From E44-bin88 sp034419075 (GTDB lineage: Bacteria > Chloroflexota > Dehalococcoidia > Dehalococcoidales > BS750m-G39): a stretch of DNA of 64,000 nucleotides. Below are positions 15,238 to 23,525 of this stretch, piece after piece. Each line of letters begins with the position of its first letter. Position 1 is the stretch's first letter. The stretch spans positions 62,001-126,000 of the forward strand of contig DAOULR010000018.1 in assembly GCA_034419075.1 (NCBI GenBank). The letters are read 5' to 3'. A program made the translations under genes and the position numbers. The notes under the pieces were generated by a model. The model had not been told where the DNA came from. It made no database searches and worked only from the letters and a program-made list of their open reading frames with translations.

Positions 15238-15272
15238 TCGGGGTGGCCGGATTTGAACCGGCGACCACCTGA
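15238..15272 (-). repeat. tRNA-Pro 3'-end fragment: outer attachment-site copy of the island
   Basis: These 35 nt match 37830-37864, the 3' half of the intact tRNA-Pro, at 34 of 35 positions and in the same orientation. The copy runs from the 3' strand of the anticodon stem through variable loop, T-arm and acceptor to the discriminator base, then stops; beyond 15272 the similarity ends at once. The only mismatch is in the variable loop, so the T-arm and acceptor half-helix stay intact. No other tRNA part is nearby, so it is not a functional tRNA. Confidence 0.9.
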
Positions 15273-15317
15273 TTAAAAGTAAGCGAATGTGGAGATAAGT
15301 TCTGTCCCCCAAGCTAG

Positions 15318-15845
15318 TCATTGCTTTTGGCCAACGGAACTGTCAATTAGTTCGAGCAAATGCTTCCTTAGTTGCCGCAAAATGCTGCGTAATTCCTCCG
15401 CCTGCCTGGTATCCAAGCAAGATAAAGTCTTATGGCTAACAATTCGCATCTCGGCCAAATTGTCTTTAACGAAGTCTAGCCCTTTTCGTGTTATAGAAAT
15501 CCTTCTGAGCCTACGGTCGCCTCTTACTGGTTGTCTTCTCACCAAGCCGTCTTTCTCAAGGACATCGACTGCTCTCGAAACCGTGTGCTTGGATTTGAAT
15601 ACCCTTTTGCCTAGATTCGTTGGTGTCATGACACCACCATGCGTGACTAAGTTATGCAAAATACCAAAAAGTGTTGGGTTTGACTCACGTTTAGCTGTTT
15701 CTATTTCTAGATACCTATTGAATACAATGCCAGTGTATAAAATCGACAGTATAAGTTCACCCCTCAGATCTGAAGCTTGGGCCCTAATCTTGTCAGCTAA
15801 AGATTCTAGAAGACTTTGCTTGTCTTGGAGTTTCTCAGTACTCAC
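15318..15845 (-). CDS. MarR family transcriptional regulator
   Basis: A 175-residue regulator with the MarR winged helix: LFGILHNLVTHGGVMTPTNLGKRVFKSKHTVSRAVDVLEKDGLVRRQPVRGDRR gives helix-turn-helix plus wing, flanked by long helices for dimerisation. It is the first gene inside the island boundary and is divergent from the TRAP transporter operon, so it probably represses that operon and perhaps the rest of the catabolic genes until a ligand (an aromatic acid or similar) binds. A TATAAT box lies at 15894-15889 on the minus strand. Confidence 0.9.
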   Translation of the reverse strand: MSTEKLQDKQSLLESLADKIRAQASDLRGELILSILYTGIVFNRYLEIETAKRESNPTLFGILHNLVTHGGVMTPTNLGKRVFKSKHTVSRAVDVLEKDGLVRRQPVRGDRRLRRISITRKGLDFVKDNLAEMRIVSHKTLSCLDTRQAEELRSILRQLRKHLLELIDSSVGQKQ

Positions 15846-15937
15846 GGAATACTCCTACTGCTTACAGACTTTGTACCCTAATTGTTATATTATACCACAT
15901 GATACCGCAAAAGTATTCTCATAAGCAACAGTTGCGC

Positions 15938-15966
15938 TTGACACATTCTTCACTCGATGCTAAAAT
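15938..15966 (+). promoter_or_regulatory. Sigma70 promoter of the TRAP transporter operon
   Basis: TTGACA (15938-15943) and TAAAAT (15961-15966) with a 17-nt spacer; the dctP ATG is at 16093, so the leader is about 120 nt. The promoter sits between divergent marR and dctP, the normal place for MarR control. Confidence 0.75.
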
Positions 15967-16092
15967 TCTTCTGGCTTATTTAACAATGAACAGGTACTGA
16001 TTGAGAAAGCTGATAAAAATAAAGAGGGGGTGAGAGATGAACTAGTAGAGTAATCTTAGCAGGCAAAATCTAAGTAGAGGAGTTCTTATCCA

Positions 16093-17181
16093 ATGAAAAG
16101 GAAAAAATTACTAATGCTAGTTAGTGTCATCTGTCTGGCGCTAATATTGGTAGCATTACCTCTAGCTACTGCCTGTGAGGAAGAGGTAACACCAACGACA
16201 CCGACAACGCCGACAACGCCGACGACACCGACAACGCCTGAGACCTTTAATCTGACGGTAGTCTCCGGCCTGCCTGAGGGACACGCGGGGAACCGGGATT
16301 TGATATTCTGGGCAACAGAACTGGAGGAGCGCTCGGGAGGAATGGTTACGTGTGATATATACGAAGGCACCCTGGGCTCACCACCGGAATTCTATGACAT
16401 GATAAAAGAGGGTGTCATTGACGTGATGTCGATGGGCGATGCCTGGGCACCCGACCAATTCCCCGTGTTCGCAGTAAACATGCTCCCCTTTGAATATCCC
16501 AACTGGCAGGTGTTATCTGCCACAATTGACGAGATGTGCCGTATGGGATACTTCCCAGGAATGGAGCCCTTTAAGCTACTCTATTTAAAGCCCACGGTAA
16601 TTATGTATCCCTTCTTTGCTGAAAAGAAGGTTACCAAGTTAGAGGACTTTGAGGGGATGGTAATGAGACCTCCCGGTGGCCCCATCTTCTCAGCGACGGT
16701 GGAAGCGTTGGGGGCAACCGCCAAGGCCTTGTCCGGGTCCGAAACCTATATGGCTCTTAGCACGGGGCAGGTAGAGGGGGCGTTTACCGGTATCGACAAT
16801 GTTATTGGTCGTAAGTTCTATGAAGTGTGCCAGTACGGGATAACAGACGCACCGATATTCGGCGGGGTGTTCTTCATGATAATGAACTTGGACACCTGGA
16901 ACAGCCTCCCCTGCGATATACAGTTGATAATAGAGCAGCTCAATATGGAGGCTTATGACTACTTCCTCAGGGGACAAGCAGAGGAGGAACAAGGGTATTG
17001 GGACCAATGCGAAGCTGAGGGTATGGAGCTATACACCATTGGCGCTACGGAGTATGCGCGCTGGAAAGCGGCCTGCGCGAGCGTTGCCGATGACTGGGCC
17101 GCAAGCCTGGACGCTGAAGGACTACCCGGTACAGAAGTGCTGGAGACGGCAAGGGCTATTATCGCCCGATATACACAATAA
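16093..17181 (+). CDS. TRAP transporter substrate-binding lipoprotein (DctP family)
   Basis: A 362-residue extracytoplasmic solute receptor. The N-terminus is a lipoprotein signal (KRKK, hydrophobic core, LATA|C), so it is anchored to the outer face of the membrane. A Thr-Pro linker built from a short tandem repeat follows (residues ~34-50). The DctP fold is seen in the ELEERSGGMVTCDIYEG segment, FFAEKKVTKLEDFEGMVMRPPGGP with the conserved Arg that clamps a carboxylate, and the helix VEGAFTGIDN. It captures an organic acid for the DctQM permease encoded next. The ligand is unknown. The lipid anchor rather than a free periplasmic form fits a cell with a single membrane. Confidence 0.9.
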   Translation: MKRKKLLMLVSVICLALILVALPLATACEEEVTPTTPTTPTTPTTPTTPETFNLTVVSGLPEGHAGNRDLIFWATELEERSGGMVTCDIYEGTLGSPPEFYDMIKEGVIDVMSMGDAWAPDQFPVFAVNMLPFEYPNWQVLSATIDEMCRMGYFPGMEPFKLLYLKPTVIMYPFFAEKKVTKLEDFEGMVMRPPGGPIFSATVEALGATAKALSGSETYMALSTGQVEGAFTGIDNVIGRKFYEVCQYGITDAPIFGGVFFMIMNLDTWNSLPCDIQLIIEQLNMEAYDYFLRGQAEEEQGYWDQCEAEGMELYTIGATEYARWKAACASVADDWAASLDAEGLPGTEVLETARAIIARYTQ

Positions 17182-17250
17182 CGTATTATATTAAGGCTCA
17201 GAAATGATGCCGTGGTAAGACTACTATTACACTGACGGCAGAAGTACATA

Positions 17251-17769
17251 ATGCGGTTAGTTCGATTTGGTCAGAAAGCGGAAAAGTGGCTGCATACCAT
17301 GAGCAGAACCCTCAACTGGGTCGCCATGGTCTTCCTGGTTGTTATGGTGCTGACGGTTACCGTTGACGTTGGTGGGCACTATCTGTTTAAGCAGCCACTT
17401 ACTGGCTCCCTCGACTTTGTCGAACTGATGATGGTCATCGTTGTTTTTTGCGGTTTGGGATACTGTGCCGCTTTAGAAGGCAACGTCCGTGTGGACGTGG
17501 TTCATGCCCGGTTGCCCAAACGTATCCAGGCGGGCCTGGATATCTTTACCTTTGCTGCCAGTACATTCATTTTCACCCTTATTACATGGAGACTGTTTGC
17601 TCGGGCCTGGAATATTATCCAGAACCCCCTTTCAGGCCCGGGCACGCAGACACTTCAGATCCCACACTTACCCTTTATATGGCTGGCTGCTGCGGGTAGT
17701 CTGCTCCTGTGCCTGGAACTCTTTGCAACTTTTTTGCATTCCATAGCTCGCCTTAGTCGGGTGGATTAA
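17251..17769 (+). CDS. TRAP transporter small permease (DctQ family)
   Basis: A 172-residue four-helix membrane protein typical of DctQ. The first helix (WVAMVFLVVMVLTVTVDVGGHYLF), PLTGSLDFVELMMVIVVFCGLG with the conserved Glu, and the late IPHLPFIWLAAAGSLLLCLEL segment match the family. It links the binding protein to the DctM channel. It starts 69 nt after dctP and is separated from dctM by 144 nt that hold a hairpin. Confidence 0.9.
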   Translation: MRLVRFGQKAEKWLHTMSRTLNWVAMVFLVVMVLTVTVDVGGHYLFKQPLTGSLDFVELMMVIVVFCGLGYCAALEGNVRVDVVHARLPKRIQAGLDIFTFAASTFIFTLITWRLFARAWNIIQNPLSGPGTQTLQIPHLPFIWLAAAGSLLLCLELFATFLHSIARLSRVD

Positions 17770-17852
17770 TAGACCTACATCTGCTACTTGAGAGTATATG
17801 GTAATAAGTGAGAGGAAGGCAGGCAGAACATTGGCGTTGTTTCGTGCTAGCT

Positions 17853-17884
17853 GCCTCCTCCCCAGCGAGAGGAGGCCTTTATTG
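17853..17884 (+). terminator. Hairpin between dctQ and dctM
   Basis: GCCTCCTC (17853-17860) pairs with GAGGAGGC (17869-17876) around an 8-nt loop and is followed by CTTTATT. It looks like a weak intrinsic terminator that could set dctM expression below that of the binding protein, as is common in transporter operons. Confidence 0.5.
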
Positions 17885-17913
17885 GAACATAGCATATCAG
17901 GGGATATAAACAG

Positions 17914-19221
17914 ATGAGCCCGGAGATAGCCGGAATCCTAGGGCTGCTTATACTGTTTGTCCTGCTTTTTGCTGGAATGCCAATCGGCCTCGGTATGGCC
18001 CTGGTGGGCTTTGGGGGAATTGCTTACCTTTGGGGTATTGACAGCTCACTTATCCAGATAGGGCTGACTTCTTATGCTAGCGTAGCCGCTCAGGCTATGA
18101 GTGTGGTACCGCTGTTCATTGTTATGGGTCACTTCGCCTTCGCTTCCGGAGTGACCGAGGATGCCTACGATGCGGCACACATGGCCCTAGGGCGCCTGCC
18201 TGGTGGTCTGGCTATGAGCACTATCGGGGCCTCTGCTGGTTTCGCCGCCTGCACTGGCTCCAGTCTGGCGAGTGCGGCTACCATGACCAAGGTTGCCCTG
18301 CCCGAGATGCTGCGCTATAAGTACGACCATAAACTAGCAACGGGCAGTATCGCCGCCGGGGGTACCCTGGGCATTCTTATCCCGCCCAGTGTTCCCATGA
18401 TTGTTTACGCCATAATTACCGAGACGTCCATTGGCAGACTCTTCATAGCCGGTATCATTCCCGGTATACTGCTAGCTACTTTATTCATGGTTGTTATCTA
18501 CTTCATGGCTAGGGCTATGCCGCCGATGGGGGGTCCTCCTGCCGTTAAATTCAGCTGGCGTATTATCCCGGCGATAGCCGTTCGTGTCTGGCCAGCGGTA
18601 TTACTGGCGCTTATCGTGATGGGGGGTATCTGGGGTGGAGTCTTCTCTCCTACTGAAGCTGGGGGCGTGGGTGCCTTCGCCGCCCTAGTAATTGCTTTAG
18701 CTAGGCGGAAGCTCAACAAACAGAATTTTATCGAAGCTCTGAAGGACACAACCAAGACCACGGCTATGATATTTGTTATCGTCATCGGCGCCATGATCTT
18801 TGGCTTCTTCATGACTATAAGCGGGTTGCCGGCGGCGCTGGTAACGTTCTTGGGCGGCCTCGAACTGCCCTCTACAGCCATTCTGGTAATTATCCTGATT
18901 GTATATGTCTTTCTGGGCTGTATCATGGACACCCTGGCCCTTACGCTGATTACTCTGCCTATCATATTCCCGTTGATTTTAAGCCTGGGCTTTGATCCTA
19001 TATGGTTCGGCATACTGTTTACCATAAACGTGGAAATGGCCCTGGTTACGCCACCGATAGGCATAAATGTATTTATTATTAGCGGAATGGCTAAAGATAT
19101 CCCAATGTACACGATATTTCGGGGTGTTCTGCCATTCATAGGGGCCATGGCCATATGCACGGCTCTGATAATCGCCTTTCCTCAGATTGCATTGTTCTTG
19201 CCCGGCACTATGATCAAGTAA
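17914..19221 (+). CDS. TRAP transporter large permease (DctM family)
   Basis: A 435-residue channel subunit with about 12 hydrophobic segments. Family marks include FAGMPIGLGMALVGFGG, AATMTKVALPEM, a GGTLGILIPPSVPMIVYA motif in the first half and MALVTPPIGINVFI in the second. It moves an organic anion inward, driven by a sodium gradient in known members. The full length and intact motifs say the transporter is functional. It is convergent with the first CocE-like gene, only 34 nt away. Confidence 0.94.
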   Translation: MSPEIAGILGLLILFVLLFAGMPIGLGMALVGFGGIAYLWGIDSSLIQIGLTSYASVAAQAMSVVPLFIVMGHFAFASGVTEDAYDAAHMALGRLPGGLAMSTIGASAGFAACTGSSLASAATMTKVALPEMLRYKYDHKLATGSIAAGGTLGILIPPSVPMIVYAIITETSIGRLFIAGIIPGILLATLFMVVIYFMARAMPPMGGPPAVKFSWRIIPAIAVRVWPAVLLALIVMGGIWGGVFSPTEAGGVGAFAALVIALARRKLNKQNFIEALKDTTKTTAMIFVIVIGAMIFGFFMTISGLPAALVTFLGGLELPSTAILVIILIVYVFLGCIMDTLALTLITLPIIFPLILSLGFDPIWFGILFTINVEMALVTPPIGINVFIISGMAKDIPMYTIFRGVLPFIGAMAICTALIIAFPQIALFLPGTMIK

Positions 19222-19255
19222 AATAGGTGGACTACCCTCCAGCCTGTCCTTTGAC

Positions 19256-20995
19256 CTATTCCAGCTTCATAAATTCCTTGGTCTTTAAACTAATGTCTCC
19301 CCCAGACACATAGGTGCCGATGATATTACCGCGGGTAATCGGCAAAAGTAAATGCGATGGATATTGGGCATTGTGATAGATTGTAATCGTATTGGGCGTT
19401 TGACTGCAAAGATGATACATGCGTACCTGGGTCAAATCCTCTGGTTCATCATCGGCACTGCTGATTTTAAGGGCTAGTCGATGGCCAGCTTTGAATAGGG
19501 CGGCTGTTGGATTTAGATTGATAGAAATCGGGTATACTTGCCCGGGAATCAGCGGCTTTGGATTGGTATGGGTATAAACGGCAAGCCAAGGCTTTGATTT
19601 CTTTATGTCCAGCTCACGGTGCGAAGCCTTAAGATAGCCGTGGGTCAAACAGGTCTCTTTGCCCTCTGGATCAACATCCCACAGGCTTACCACAAAATTC
19701 ATATCTGTGCCACGGCAGGATGCATAGAGGTTTAAGAGAATTGGCCCAGCTACTTCCATATGTTCTACCATCGGTGCTGAATAATATTTCAGGAAGCCAC
19801 GATTATTCGGAGCATCATCATATGAAGCAGACTCTGCTTCTGGCCAGGGTTCTATCTCACAGAGACTGTGATTTTCATGGAGATTGAAAGGGATCCACTT
19901 CGTGCCTGGAATAGGAAAGTTATCCGCTGTGAGCCACTCGTCAGCCCCTTGGACAAATAGCCGCACATTTGGCTCATCCATGATACCGGTATCGATATTT
20001 TTCAGCCAGTAATCAAACCAGCGCAGCAGTTCCCAGGCAAACTGGTAGAAAGGCCTATCAGTATAGGCTGGAGGGCAATTTAGCAACTTCTTGGGCATCT
20101 TCATTTCAGGCCAATGATAGAAGGCGCCTGGGCGGTGGGATGCAGCAACAATGTAAGACGGAACCTTAATTTTATCGTAATCAATTACAGCACGGTCTTG
20201 CCAATATTGACTCCATGTAGAATGAAGAAGCACATCTATTACTGTTCCATTGGTAGGTAAATCCGGATTCTTTAAGGTATCCACCAGTTGTGGATCGGCA
20301 CTCATATCTTTGTCCGCTAGTGCTCTTGCTATGGCCTCTTGGTACCCTTTCTTTCCTAGCTCTTTGAGCAGCACTTTCTCATCAGTGTGACAATCTAGGT
20401 TAGCTAGAGAAATCAGCCATCTGAGGAAGCCACTAGAAAGCAATCCGCCGGGCCACCATAAATAGTTATAAACATCCAAAAATGGGCTGACAGGTGCGAT
20501 GCATTTAAGATGGGGCGTTTCCAGAAGAGCGACAGGGAAATGATGCGTAGCATAGTATCCAATGCCAATCATAGCTACATTGCCATTGCACCACGGTTGC
20601 TTGGCTGCCCATTCCACTACCTCACTGGAATCTTGCATTTCTTTAGGTCCCAAGAAGTTATAGGACCCTCCAGACATTCCTGTGCCGCGCACGGCGCCAG
20701 CAATATGGACGTAGCCTCGCCTGACGAAGAAATCTGTCGGCCCGGCTTCAATAGAGGCGTCCGGAGCGCCGCGGATGCGTCGGCTTCTGGAGGCCGCTGG
20801 CCAGATACGTTCAGATTGTATATCTTTATTAAAGCCAGACATAGCTACTAGTGCCGGGAACTTCTTATTGCTATCTGGTCTGAAGACATCTACGGCAATT
20901 TTTACGCCATCGGCCATAGGGACCATGATATTGCGGTTTGCAATAATTTCGTACTCTCTCTTTGATACCCGTTTGTCTCCAAATATTGCATCCAC
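19256..20995 (-). CDS. CocE/NonD-like alpha/beta-hydrolase homologue lacking the catalytic triad (copy 1)
   Basis: A 579-residue protein with the architecture of the CocE/X-Pro dipeptidyl peptidase (S15) family: hydrolase domain, cap and C-terminal jelly-roll (IYHNAQYPSHLLLPITRG). The nucleophile elbow, normally GxSYxG, reads GIGYYA with Gly146 in place of Ser. The GWYD-type Asp stretch reads AASHRPG, and the GPWxH His stretch reads PPAYTDRP. All three triad positions therefore look lost. The start is a GTG with AAGGAGG upstream. A paralogue with the same losses is at 30204-31943. It follows the PrpD gene on the same strand. Function unknown; a binding or repurposed role is more likely than ester hydrolysis. 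Confidence 0.8.
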   Translation of the reverse strand: MDAIFGDKRVSKREYEIIANRNIMVPMADGVKIAVDVFRPDSNKKFPALVAMSGFNKDIQSERIWPAASRSRRIRGAPDASIEAGPTDFFVRRGYVHIAGAVRGTGMSGGSYNFLGPKEMQDSSEVVEWAAKQPWCNGNVAMIGIGYYATHHFPVALLETPHLKCIAPVSPFLDVYNYLWWPGGLLSSGFLRWLISLANLDCHTDEKVLLKELGKKGYQEAIARALADKDMSADPQLVDTLKNPDLPTNGTVIDVLLHSTWSQYWQDRAVIDYDKIKVPSYIVAASHRPGAFYHWPEMKMPKKLLNCPPAYTDRPFYQFAWELLRWFDYWLKNIDTGIMDEPNVRLFVQGADEWLTADNFPIPGTKWIPFNLHENHSLCEIEPWPEAESASYDDAPNNRGFLKYYSAPMVEHMEVAGPILLNLYASCRGTDMNFVVSLWDVDPEGKETCLTHGYLKASHRELDIKKSKPWLAVYTHTNPKPLIPGQVYPISINLNPTAALFKAGHRLALKISSADDEPEDLTQVRMYHLCSQTPNTITIYHNAQYPSHLLLPITRGNIIGTYVSGGDISLKTKEFMKLE

Positions 20996-21144
20996 CTTTT
21001 TTACCTCCTTAGGTTCTTCTGTATCTGTGATTGATGTTTTCGCTATAATACCAGACCCTTCTATATATAGTAAATGTCTTGTTCAAGCACCACTTAGCGG
21101 TAATTATCGGCGCATCTCTTTGCGCTTAGTATCTTGCATCCTTA

Positions 21145-22515
21145 TTAAACCACTAATAGCTTAACAACCTTAGTTATATCGTCGATTTCCTCCAAGTTGT
21201 TAAGCATGTCGAGCACTTTTTCTGCATTTTCTTTTGATACTGTTTTCGAAAAAGCAACATTAGATCTGAATTTCTCTTCTATTTCTTCTTTACTTAGCGG
21301 TTTTTCAAGTGGGTGACCTTTAGCTACATCTTCATAAGCATAAAATTCTCGTCCGTCTTTCATCTGCACTCTTACCCCAGCGGCCTCAATCATGTCGGGT
21401 GGTATAGTCCCGGTTACAGTTACTTTTTTAGCGAGAGCCCCGATTTCAGGATCCCGTATGAATTCCTCCTTAAGGTGCTCCACCTTCACGCATTTTCTCA
21501 CCAGCACATTAGCCACATGATAGCGTAAGCTGAAAATGGCGTTGCCTTGCGGGAAATCGCCAAGCTCGAAAGGCTGATTCAGGGGAGAATCGAAATGCAT
21601 GGGGGCGACATTAATGGTTATATTAGCTATATCTTCGGCGATTATATCGTATTTATGTACCAATTCTAAGGCACAATCAATAGTGGAATGGACAAAACGG
21701 CAGCAGGGGTATGGTTTGAATGTACAATCGCCGTAGAATTTTTTGCCCAGATCCCTGGTCAAAATCTCGGGGTCATATTCCTGGCAATATAAAGAGAAAT
21801 ATCCATACTTGCCCAGAAGAGGGTCTTTGCCTCCGGTCCAACCCTTTCCAGCTAACTCCGCAGCAATGATACCATCGCGGGCAGCTAAACCTTGAGCTAG
21901 TTTAAAGCAATGGGCCCCATCATTGATGGCTTGAAAGCTCCCTGCAAGTTGATTTAGCACGATGCCGAATGCATTGATTATCTGGCGTTCGTTCAAACCC
22001 ATAAGTTTGCCGGCAATAGCTACCGCACCGAATTTGTTCACCGTACCCGGCGTATCCCAGCCCTGAGAGATAGAACGCGTTGAGGCGGCACTGATACGAG
22101 CGGTCAAGTCATCGCCCAGTATCATGGCAGTGATAAGCTCCTTGCCGTCCGCATGCTTCCATTCCGCCACAGTTATGGCTGTCGGGACGTTGGTTTCGGC
22201 AATATGAGCCCAGACAGCTTTATCTCCGATGTAAGGCGTTATCACTCCGTAGTCAAAAGACCTGGCCATAATGCTGTTTATCATGGCCACGTTGCCGGCC
22301 GGTGCTTTTCCACCGTGTACCAGAATAGTAGCGTCTTTCTTCCCGTCCCACTCCCCCACCAAGTCCCTTAACTCACGGCAGCCTGCCGCATTGGCCCCGC
22401 CGATAATACATCCGACAATATCAATGAGTCGGTTCTTAGCCTGTTCTACGGTTCTACTGTCAAATACTTCGAAGTTGGTCTTGACTACGTTTCTGGCTAA
22501 TTCCTCGACTATCAT
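21145..22515 (-). CDS. MmgE/PrpD family protein
   Basis: A 456-residue protein of the MmgE/PrpD family (2-methylcitrate dehydratase, cis-aconitate decarboxylase and iminodisuccinate epimerase relatives). Typical blocks are AKNRLIDIVGCIIGGANA, ARSFDYG near residue 90, ALAAR-like LAARDGIIAAELA, the FKPYPCCRFVHSTIDCALEL motif, and ARVQMKDGRE late in the chain. It probably dehydrates or isomerises a branched or tricarboxylic acid. GAAGGAGGG precedes the ATG. It sits 31 nt after the activase gene and behind the glycyl radical enzyme, so it likely acts on that enzyme's product or precursor. Confidence 0.88.
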   Translation of the reverse strand: MIVEELARNVVKTNFEVFDSRTVEQAKNRLIDIVGCIIGGANAAGCRELRDLVGEWDGKKDATILVHGGKAPAGNVAMINSIMARSFDYGVITPYIGDKAVWAHIAETNVPTAITVAEWKHADGKELITAMILGDDLTARISAASTRSISQGWDTPGTVNKFGAVAIAGKLMGLNERQIINAFGIVLNQLAGSFQAINDGAHCFKLAQGLAARDGIIAAELAGKGWTGGKDPLLGKYGYFSLYCQEYDPEILTRDLGKKFYGDCTFKPYPCCRFVHSTIDCALELVHKYDIIAEDIANITINVAPMHFDSPLNQPFELGDFPQGNAIFSLRYHVANVLVRKCVKVEHLKEEFIRDPEIGALAKKVTVTGTIPPDMIEAAGVRVQMKDGREFYAYEDVAKGHPLEKPLSKEEIEEKFRSNVAFSKTVSKENAEKVLDMLNNLEEIDDITKVVKLLVV

Positions 22516-22546
22516 TTGAGAGCCCTCCTTCAGCTTTCAACGCTGT

Positions 22547-23503
22547 TCACCCCACCACTTCGCATTCTAATCCAAAAGATTCAAGGATTTGCTTAGCCCT
22601 CTGAATCTGGGCATCCGTTTGGGTTTTCAGTTCTTCCAGTTGGTATTTTCGGTCAAGCATCTGATACTTGCCCATGCCGAATTTGTGGTAAGGTAAAAGT
22701 TCAACTTTGCCGGGCTTCTTCAGGGAACCGGCAGCAAGGCTCGCAATATTCCTGAGTTCCTCATCCGAATCGTTAATACCGGGAATAAGCGGGACTCGTA
22801 TTATCACCGGGACACCTTTTTTAACGACTAAACCTAGATTGCGGATAATCGTTTCGTTTGGCCTGCTTGCCCATTTCTGGTGAGCCAGGGGGTCGGTAAG
22901 CTTAACATCAAACAGCACCAGGGAGGTATATGGCAGGACCTTTTCTAACGCTTTGATACTGAAACACCCGGAAGTATCGATACAGGTATCAATGCCTTGC
23001 TCCCTGCATAGCTTGAATAGCGCGGCTACGAAGTCAGGCTGGGAAAGAGGCTCACCGCCGGAGACGGTAACTCCTCCCCCGGAGTTACGGTAGAATTCCT
23101 CGTCCTTTTTCACCTGCTGGAGTACTTCCGTGGCTGACATCTTCTCTCCAAATACCTTGAGAGCGCCCGGGGTACACACTTCCACGCATTTGGCACAACC
23201 GGTGCAGAGTTTCCGGTCGATGGATATGCTTTTATTGCCTAGTGAGATAGCCTGAGGGCTGCAGACATCGACGCAACGACCGCATTCGGTACATAAAGAG
23301 TCCCGGTGGGCTATTTCTGGCTGAGAATTTTGGGATTCTGGATTAGAGCACCATAAACATCGCAGCGGGCAGCCTTTTAAAAAGACGGTAGTCCTTATTC
23401 CTGGTCCGTCCTGGATGCTGTACCGCTGGATATTAAAAACTGTCCCTTGGACATCGCTCCGATTTTCCCGAACCTGGGTTAAGCCATCACGCACTGCCGA
23501 CAT
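22547..23503 (-). CDS. Glycyl radical enzyme activating enzyme (radical SAM)
   Basis: A 318-residue radical-SAM activase. The cluster motif CPLRCLWC binds the SAM-cleaving [4Fe-4S] centre. An inserted ferredoxin domain has two further clusters (CTECGRCVDVC and CTGCAKCVEVC), typical of activases for glycyl radical enzymes other than pyruvate formate-lyase. VSGGEPLSQPDF and the DVK motif (LFDVKLTDP) are present. It abstracts a hydrogen from Gly798 of the enzyme encoded just upstream, 22 nt away. The cytoplasmic, oxygen-sensitive chemistry shows that the host can live anaerobically. Confidence 0.95.
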   Translation of the reverse strand: MSAVRDGLTQVRENRSDVQGTVFNIQRYSIQDGPGIRTTVFLKGCPLRCLWCSNPESQNSQPEIAHRDSLCTECGRCVDVCSPQAISLGNKSISIDRKLCTGCAKCVEVCTPGALKVFGEKMSATEVLQQVKKDEEFYRNSGGGVTVSGGEPLSQPDFVAALFKLCREQGIDTCIDTSGCFSIKALEKVLPYTSLVLFDVKLTDPLAHQKWASRPNETIIRNLGLVVKKGVPVIIRVPLIPGINDSDEELRNIASLAAGSLKKPGKVELLPYHKFGMGKYQMLDRKYQLEELKTQTDAQIQRAKQILESFGLECEVVG

Positions 23504-23525
23504 TGGGTGCCCTTTTCAGACCAGT

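Noticed and set aside
15238..15272. A second tRNA gene
   Set aside because: Only the 3' 35 nt are present; acceptor 5' strand, D-arm and anticodon are missing.
16190..16245. A CRISPR or regulatory repeat at the ACACCGACAACG tandem units
   Set aside because: It is the in-frame code for the Thr-Pro linker of the TRAP lipoprotein; units are short and have no spacers. No CRISPR array is in the window.
18498..19160. A 220-codon frame antisense to dctM
   Set aside because: It is the complementary shadow of a well-supported membrane protein, with no ribosome site and an unnatural composition.
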